DNA from: JAAYAY01 sp964429355 | GTDB lineage: Bacteria; Planctomycetota; Planctomycetia; Pirellulales; Thermoguttaceae | DNA length: 9,657 bases | Direction: 5' to 3' | Assembly: GCA_964429355.1 (NCBI GenBank) | Contig: CAYSCH010000362.1 | Location: forward strand, 1-9,657 | Part shown: positions 5,818 through 9,657 of the stretch, piece by piece | Layout of the letters: every line of letters begins with the position of its first letter | Position numbering within the stretch: the stretch's first letter is position 1 | Notes under the pieces: model-generated | Databases searched by the model: none | What the model was told of the DNA's origin: nothing | What the model saw: the letters and a program-made list of their open reading frames with translations, nothing else | Program-made: the position numbers and the translations under genes

Positions 5818-7056
5818 ATGACCGAAATCATCGACAACAGGGCGTTTCGCATTCGCACGATGAAGGAGATCATCCGGCACTTGCACGAGGGGGGCGAGCC
5901 GGATGAGGTCCGCAGCCAACTCAAGGAATTGGTCCGCGAGACGGACTCTTCCGAGATCGCCGCGATGGAGCAGCAGTTGATCGGCGAGGGGATGCCGGTG
6001 GAGCAGGTGCAGTCGATGTGCGATCTGCACTCTTCAGTGCTTCAGGAGATCCTTGTTGAGCCGGAGCGGCCCAAGGTGCTGCACGGGCATCCGATCGACA
6101 CGTTCCAGCGCGAGAACGAGGCGATCCGGCAGGTCGTGGCCGAACTGCGCGGCGGCCTTGCCGGTCTGGGTGCGCAGGATCCATCAAGCCCGGCCGGGGG
6201 CGATCTGCTCGTTTTGCGCGAGGCGGCCAACCGGCTCATGGACATCGACAAGCATTACCAGCGCAAGGAGAACCTGCTCTTTTCCTGTCTGGAGCGGCAC
6301 GGGATCACCGGCCCGTCGAAAGTCATGTGGGGCAAGGACGACGAAGTGCGCCGGTTGCTCAAGCAGGCCGCCGAAACGCTCAAGAGCGCCGAGAGTCGGT
6401 CCGCGGGCGAGGCCTTGCCGGCGGTGCGGGCCGCCCTGGAACCGGCACTGCGTGCGGTCGACGAGATGATCATTAAGGAAGAGAAGATCCTTCTCCCGAT
6501 GGCGGCCGGCACGCTGACGGAGGAGGAGTGGGGCGAGATCTGGCGGCAGTCGCCTGAGTACGGCTGGTGTCTGGTCGAACCGCGGGAGGGCTACGCGCCT
6601 CCGAAACCGACCAGCGGGCCGGAACCTACGGAGATTCCTGCGGACCGGGCCGTGGTGTTTCCCACCGGCTCGCTCACCTACGACCAGTTGCGCGGGCTGT
6701 TTGCCGCCTTGCCGGTCGACCTGACGTTCGTCGACGCCGACGACTGCGTGCGTTACTTCTCGGAGGGTCCCGATCGGGTGTTCGCGCGAAGCAAGGCGAT
6801 CCTGGGGCGGAAGGTGCAGCATTGCCATCCGCCGAAGAGCGCCCATATTGTGGAGCAGATTCTCGACGATTTCCGATCCGGGCGGCAGAACGTTGCCGAG
6901 TTCTGGATCGAGTTTCAGGAGAAGTTCATCCACATCCGCTACTTCGCTGTGCGAGACGAGAACGGGAAGTACGCGGGCACACTCGAGGTGACCCAGGACC
7001 TGACTCGCCTGCGTGGCCTTCAGGGAGAGCGGCGGCTGCTTGAGTATGGTGAATAA
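5818..7056 (+). CDS. DUF438 / hemerythrin-like / PAS domain protein
   Basis: This 412-residue soluble protein has three parts. Residues about 1-80 are a DUF438-like helical domain (L-K-E-L-V-R-E, E-I-A-A-M-E-Q-Q-L-I). Residues about 85-235 are a hemerythrin-like helical bundle with candidate iron ligands H91 (G-H-P-I), E99/E101, H146 and E151 (H-Y-x-R-K-E-N), H161 (R-H-G) and E221/E222; the family phrase V-M-W-G-K-D-D-E-V-R is at 169-178. Residues about 281-400 are a PAS domain (L-P-V-D-L-T-F-V-D-A-D) with the C336-H-P-P-K-S motif. Such proteins may sense or bind O2 or NO through a diiron site and a PAS cofactor, but a defined reaction is not established. ATG 5818 follows GAAGGG with seven bases spacing; the frame is open upstream without a better start. 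Pairing with hcp under an FNR-type site suggests a nitrosative-stress or iron-cluster repair role like the hemerythrin-type Ric/YtfE; that is inference. Confidence 0.9.
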   Translation: MTEIIDNRAFRIRTMKEIIRHLHEGGEPDEVRSQLKELVRETDSSEIAAMEQQLIGEGMPVEQVQSMCDLHSSVLQEILVEPERPKVLHGHPIDTFQRENEAIRQVVAELRGGLAGLGAQDPSSPAGGDLLVLREAANRLMDIDKHYQRKENLLFSCLERHGITGPSKVMWGKDDEVRRLLKQAAETLKSAESRSAGEALPAVRAALEPALRAVDEMIIKEEKILLPMAAGTLTEEEWGEIWRQSPEYGWCLVEPREGYAPPKPTSGPEPTEIPADRAVVFPTGSLTYDQLRGLFAALPVDLTFVDADDCVRYFSEGPDRVFARSKAILGRKVQHCHPPKSAHIVEQILDDFRSGRQNVAEFWIEFQEKFIHIRYFAVRDENGKYAGTLEVTQDLTRLRGLQGERRLLEYGE

Positions 7057-7073
7057 TGGCATGTCGATTATTC
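7051..7073 (+). terminator. Weak AT-rich hairpin overlapping the DUF438 stop codon
   Basis: GAATAAT (7051-7057) pairs with ATTATTC (7067-7073) around a nine-base loop. The stop codon TAA is inside the left arm. No T run follows, so it is at best a weak transcription stop. Confidence 0.3.
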
Positions 7074-7136
7074 GTGTGATGGTTCGTGTTCACGCCTTCT
7101 GATTGCGTTGTCTTCAACCATCACGTAGACTGTCCC

Positions 7137-7248
7137 CTGTACTACTAACCTCAAAGATCGTGAAGTTTTTCACAGAGATCCGCGACCATCGGGAGCAGGC
7201 TGTTTTCAGCTCGAGCGGTAGCTCGTATTGGTTGGCGGCCCTGCCGCC
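7137..7248 (+). repeat. 112-bp tandem repeat, copy 1
   Basis: Begins CTGTACTACTAACC and ends in the hairpin GGCGGC-CCT-GCCGCC (7234-7248). Two more stems lie inside: GTGAA-GTTT-TTCAC (7160-7173, flanked by GATC on both sides) and CGAGC-GGTA-GCTCG in the second half. The ends are nearly identical to copy 2; the middle (about 7187-7213) has diverged. Confidence 0.9.
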
Positions 7249-7360
7249 CTGTACTACTAACCTCAAAGATCGTGGAGTTTTTCACAAAGATCCGCGACTT
7301 GCCGGGAGCAGACCATTCGTGCCGAGCAGTAGCTCGTATTGGTTGGCGGCCCTGCCGCCC
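7249..7360 (+). repeat. 112-bp tandem repeat, copy 2
   Basis: Second copy, joined head to tail to copy 1. The three stems are kept: GTGGA-GTTT-TTCAC (7272-7285, one A-U changed to a G-U wobble), CGAGC-AGTA-GCTCG (only the loop differs) and GGCGGC-CCT-GCCGCC (7345-7359). Changes that spare the stems suggest a structured repeat. Reading frames differ between copies because 112 is not a multiple of three, so a coding role is unlikely. Confidence 0.9.
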
Positions 7361-7445
7361 CATGTGACAGGAGTGGATGGCGAAGGAAGACCAGGACGAC
7401 TTTCTTGGTATATGTGACAACACGGGCCTTCATCGTCATAGACGT

Positions 7446-7563
7446 GATGACCAACAGAACCCCGGTATGCTAGTCCTATGCCCGAGTTCTGCTCTGACAT
7501 GTAACCGACTGGTCAGAAGATGCCAAGCCACAAGCGAGAAGGAAATTGCACCCAAGGACGGTT
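7446..7563 (+). repeat. Duplicated leader segment, copy B (start codon lost)
   Basis: Partner of the segment at 499-621. The ATG used at 588 is ACA here (7530-7532), a five-base deletion lies near 7500, and the upstream frame that is open in copy A meets a stop (TAA at 7502-7504). It is followed by unrelated sequence and then the glycosidase-like gene. It is a relic of a paralogue's 5' end or a member of a dispersed intergenic repeat. Confidence 0.88.
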
Positions 7564-7623
7564 GTGCATGGCAAGAGCCTAGGTGTAACGTGCCCCATTG
7601 TTTGGAAAGGTCAGGAGATCGCC

Positions 7624-9219
7624 ATGAAGACTGTGCTGGTTGTCTTGTTGTTGACCGTGGCGGGGGCAGCGGATGCTGCGGAACCCGAGTCGGCCATCGC
7701 CATTGGCGATCGCCGCGAATTGCTGGTCGACGACTTTCTCGTCGACAAGATTTCCGGCGAGGCTCGACTCACGCTCCATCAGCCCGTGCCGCGGGAAATC
7801 GCGCTTCGAACCGATGCGCCCTGGGAAGGAAATGCCTGCGGCTACCCGAGCGTGTTTCAGGACGGTGAGCTGTACCGAATGTACTACCATGGCGGCCATT
7901 ACCGGCATGGAGGCAAACCGGCCGAGACTTTTCCTGAGCATCCGTGGGTGCTGTGCTACGCGGAAAGCAAGGATGGGATCCATTGGCGCCGGCCGGAACT
8001 GGGCCTGTTCGAGTTCAATGGCTCCAAGCAGAACAACATCATACTCACGCCCGAGAGCGTCGCCGCAATCAACGGCGATCCCGCCCATACGTCCGTATTC
8101 AAGGACGCCAATCCCGACTGTCCGGCCGACGCCCGCTACAAGTGCGTCATCGTCGGCAAACCTCATGGTCTGTACCTGCTCAAGTCGGCCGATGGCATCC
8201 ACTTCAGCGTCGATGGCGACAAGCCCCGGATCACTGAGGGCGCCTTCGACTCGGAGAACCTGGCCTTCTGGGATCCGGTCCGCAAGGAATATCGCGCCTA
8301 CTGGCGAATCTTTACCGAGGGGGTAGCCGACGGCACGACCTGGAATCCGGCGGGCCTTCGCGCCATCCGCACCGCCACCTCCAAGGATTTTCAAACGTTC
8401 ACCGGGCAGGCCGATTTGCAGTATGTCGATTCACCTCCCCAGCAGCTCTACACCAATCAGATTCAGCCCTACTTTCGTGCCCCTCATATCTTCGTGGGCT
8501 TTCCGATGCGCTACACCGATCGCGGCTGGTCGGAATCGATGATGGCCCTGCCGGGGCTGGAAGAACGGCTGGCCCGGGCCAAGGCGAGCCCGCGCTATGG
8601 CACGGCGATTACCGACGGGCTGCTGATGACCAGCCGCGACGGCGTGCTGTTCCACCGCTGGAACGAGGCCTTCCTGCGTCCCGGACCCCTCCGCCAGGGC
8701 TCCTGGGTCTACGGCGACAACCTCATCTTCTGGGGCATGGTCGAAACGGTTTCGACTCTCGGCGAGTCGCCCAACGAACTCTCGCTCTATACCGCGGAGG
8801 ACTACTGGCAGGGAGCCGATGTCAGCTTCAGGCGGCTGACCCTGCGGCTCGACGGGTTTGTCTCCCTTCGAGCCTCCGCCCGTGGCGGCGAGCTCATCAC
8901 GAAACCTCTGGTGTTCGATGGCGGTAACCTGGTTCTCAACGCCTCGACATCCGGTGCGGGAAGCATTCAGGTGGAGATCCTGGACGCCGCCGGCGCGCCG
9001 ATGCCCGGCTATACCCTCGCCGAGTGCCCCGAACTGTTCGGCGACGATCTGGCCTTGGTCGTGCGTTGGCAGAAAGGAGGCGACGTGCGGGACCTCTCCG
9101 GCAAGCCGGTGCGGCTGCGGTTTGTCCTCAACGACGCCGATCTCTACGCCTTCCAGTTCGTGCCCCACCAACCGGATCCGGTCCGACCGGAAACGGGGAC
9201 AGCACCGAAGACGCCGTGA
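7624..9219 (+). CDS. Secreted glycosidase-like five-bladed propeller protein
   Basis: This 531-residue protein has a signal peptide (M-K-T then hydrophobic residues 4-16; cleavage likely after A18 or A19). The mature part resembles the five-bladed beta-propeller superfamily that includes glycoside hydrolase families 32, 43 and 130: an early L-L-V-D36-D37-F-L-V-D, then blade-like repeats with aromatic and Asp residues (Y-R-M-Y-Y-H-G-G, C-Y-A-E-S-K-D-G-I-H-W, L-L-K-S-A-D-G-I-H-F, A-T-S-K-D-F-Q-T-F, M-T-S-R-D-G-V-L-F). Recurrent S-x-D-G-x-x-F/W units are typical of propeller blades. From about residue 405 a beta-rich C-terminal domain follows (L-D-G-F-V-S-L-R-A). ATG 7624 has AGGAG with six bases spacing; the frame is open further upstream through the repeat, without a ribosome site. 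It probably acts outside the cytoplasm on a polysaccharide or glycan, but neither substrate nor catalytic acids can be assigned with certainty. Confidence 0.82.
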   Translation: MKTVLVVLLLTVAGAADAAEPESAIAIGDRRELLVDDFLVDKISGEARLTLHQPVPREIALRTDAPWEGNACGYPSVFQDGELYRMYYHGGHYRHGGKPAETFPEHPWVLCYAESKDGIHWRRPELGLFEFNGSKQNNIILTPESVAAINGDPAHTSVFKDANPDCPADARYKCVIVGKPHGLYLLKSADGIHFSVDGDKPRITEGAFDSENLAFWDPVRKEYRAYWRIFTEGVADGTTWNPAGLRAIRTATSKDFQTFTGQADLQYVDSPPQQLYTNQIQPYFRAPHIFVGFPMRYTDRGWSESMMALPGLEERLARAKASPRYGTAITDGLLMTSRDGVLFHRWNEAFLRPGPLRQGSWVYGDNLIFWGMVETVSTLGESPNELSLYTAEDYWQGADVSFRRLTLRLDGFVSLRASARGGELITKPLVFDGGNLVLNASTSGAGSIQVEILDAAGAPMPGYTLAECPELFGDDLALVVRWQKGGDVRDLSGKPVRLRFVLNDADLYAFQFVPHQPDPVRPETGTAPKTP

Positions 9220-9256
9220 GAACGAACAGACATCCAGGCGAGATCTGACGAGGGCT

Positions 9257-9274
9257 GGTGTGTCGGGACACACC
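9257..9274 (+). terminator. Hairpin after the glycosidase-like gene
   Basis: GGTGTGT (9257-9263) pairs perfectly with ACACACC (9268-9274) around CGGG, 37 bases after the stop codon. There is no T run after it, so its role as a transcription stop is uncertain. Confidence 0.4.
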
Positions 9275-9446
9275 CGGCACCGCCAGTCCGCGAAATGGCA
9301 GCCAAGTTCCTGTAAATTCGGCTACCGGGTCTCCCACCGGCATCGATGGGCACAATCGGTGGTATTGTCAGCGGCTCGAAGGAATCGGGGTCGAATGTTG
9401 ACCTGAGCAGGTCAGGCCCGATCCATTCAACTGGGCGATAACGAGA

Positions 9447-9547
9447 ATGTGGGAAGTTCCGTTTCGGGTTGGATGCGTACTCATCCTTAATCCCCTCTTC
9501 CCCCCCGCTCGTCCTCAAAACTTACCCCCTCGGAAACCTTCCCACAT
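9447..9547 (+). repeat. Long-range inverted repeat, possible terminator-like fold
   Basis: ATGTGGGAAGTTCCG (9447-9461) pairs with CGGAAACCTTCCCACAT (9531-9547), ten bases perfectly and the rest with two single-base bulges. The 69-base spacer holds an inner stem GGATG/CATCC (9471-9475 and 9482-9486). A TTTTT run follows at 9554-9558. It could be a large terminator or a structured RNA end; it lies just before the promoter below. Confidence 0.45.
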
Positions 9548-9561
9548 GCCCGCTTTTTCCC

Positions 9562-9589
9562 TTGACTTCGTCCCGCATATGTGTATATA
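9562..9589 (+). promoter_or_regulatory. Candidate sigma70-type promoter reading off the right edge
   Basis: TTGACT (9562-9567), 16 bases, then TATATA (9584-9589). The hexamers match the consensus in five and four or five positions, and the region is the most AT-rich in the window. It would drive a gene beyond the right edge. The nearest gene upstream ends at 9219, so it fits no gene inside the window. Confidence 0.6.
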
Positions 9590-9613
9590 AGTACATAATG
9601 TACCTATACATAC
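9581..9613 (+). promoter_or_regulatory. 33-bp imperfect palindrome overlapping the -10 (candidate operator)
   Basis: Centred on A9597, 16-base arms match in 13 positions; the core GTACAT-A-ATGTAC (9591-9603) is perfect. It covers the -10 and the expected start site of the promoter at 9562-9589, the place where a repressor would block transcription. TACA/TGTA half-sites recall BlaI/MecI-type operators, but that is only a resemblance. Confidence 0.55.
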
Positions 9614-9615
9614 CA

Positions 9616-9657
9616 CTCCCTGCTCCCTGCTCCCTGCTCCCTGCTCCCTGCTCCCTG
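9616..9657 (+). repeat. CTCCCTG heptamer tandem repeat, six perfect units, cut by window edge
   Basis: Six exact copies of CTCCCTG occupy 9616-9657 and reach the last base, so the true length is unknown. The array starts three bases after the palindrome and would be in the 5' leader of any transcript from the promoter at 9562-9589. Such an array can change length by slippage. Confidence 0.95.

Larger units (their letters stand above)
7057..7623 (+). other. Gene-free intergenic region with repeats
   Basis: These 567 bases between the DUF438 gene and the glycosidase-like gene show no supported gene on either strand. They hold a two-copy 112-bp tandem repeat (7137-7360) and a degenerate copy (7446-7563) of the leader found at 499-621. 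The ribosome site AGGAG of the next gene is at 7613-7617. Confidence 0.7.
9220..9657 (+). other. Gene-free region at the right edge with stem-loops, promoter and heptamer repeats
   Basis: No supported gene is seen in these 438 bases. Contents listed separately are a hairpin after the glycosidase-like gene, a long-range inverted repeat, a promoter with overlapping palindrome, and six CTCCCTG units. Small hairpins also occur, for example TGACCT-GAGC-AGGTCA at 9399-9414. Confidence 0.65.

Noticed and set aside
4611..5924. Long open frame on the - strand opposite hcp (also 6184-7062 and 8431-9273 opposite the next genes)
   Set aside because: The sense strands encode proteins with complete family motifs; the antisense products resemble nothing and have no ribosome sites.
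7137..7360. CRISPR-like array
   Set aside because: Only two units joined directly without unique spacers, and the unit is much longer than a CRISPR repeat.

Overview
The window looks like a chromosomal stretch of a GC-rich (about 60%) bacterium, most likely a planctomycete or close relative living with little or no oxygen. Three things point there: a Tat-exported DegT-family aminotransferase, a secreted propeller-type glycosidase-like protein of a kind expanded in planctomycetes, and spacious intergenic regions full of palindromic repeats. This is inference from gene content; there is no rRNA or other marker here. All recognised genes lie on the + strand.

Region 1 (1-1659) holds three small redox or sulfur genes: the C-terminal part of a Prx6-type peroxiredoxin cut by the window edge, an unrecognised four-helix membrane protein with two cysteine clusters, and an exported DsrE-like protein with a CPMC motif. 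Region 2 (1800-3614) holds a complete Tat-signal DegT/DnrJ/EryC1/StrS aminotransferase. Its stop codon is followed directly, in the same frame, by the orphan C-terminal domain of a second such enzyme, a gene remnant. Region 3 (3615-4022) is a structured intergenic stretch ending in a perfect FNR-type operator (TTGAT-N4-ATCAA) placed at -41.5 relative to a -10-like hexamer. Region 4 (4023-7056) is a probable two-gene operon: a class I hybrid cluster protein (Hcp) and a DUF438/hemerythrin-like/PAS protein. This is the clearest functional unit and reads as an anaerobic nitrosative-stress module under FNR/DNR-type control.

Region 5 (7057-7623) has no gene. It carries a 112-bp tandem repeat whose short hairpins are kept in both copies, and a degenerate copy of the leader and first codons of the membrane-protein gene 7 kb upstream. 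Region 6 (7624-9219) is the secreted glycosidase-like protein. Region 7 (9220-9657) has no gene. It contains stem-loops, a sigma70-like promoter whose -10 lies inside a 33-bp imperfect palindrome, and six CTCCCTG heptamers running off the window edge.

I found no convincing mobile element, CRISPR array, tRNA or rRNA. The most useful leads are the FNR-Hcp-DUF438 unit, the duplicated leader, the aminotransferase remnant fused in frame after a TAG stop, the cysteine-cluster membrane protein, and the promoter/operator at the right edge.
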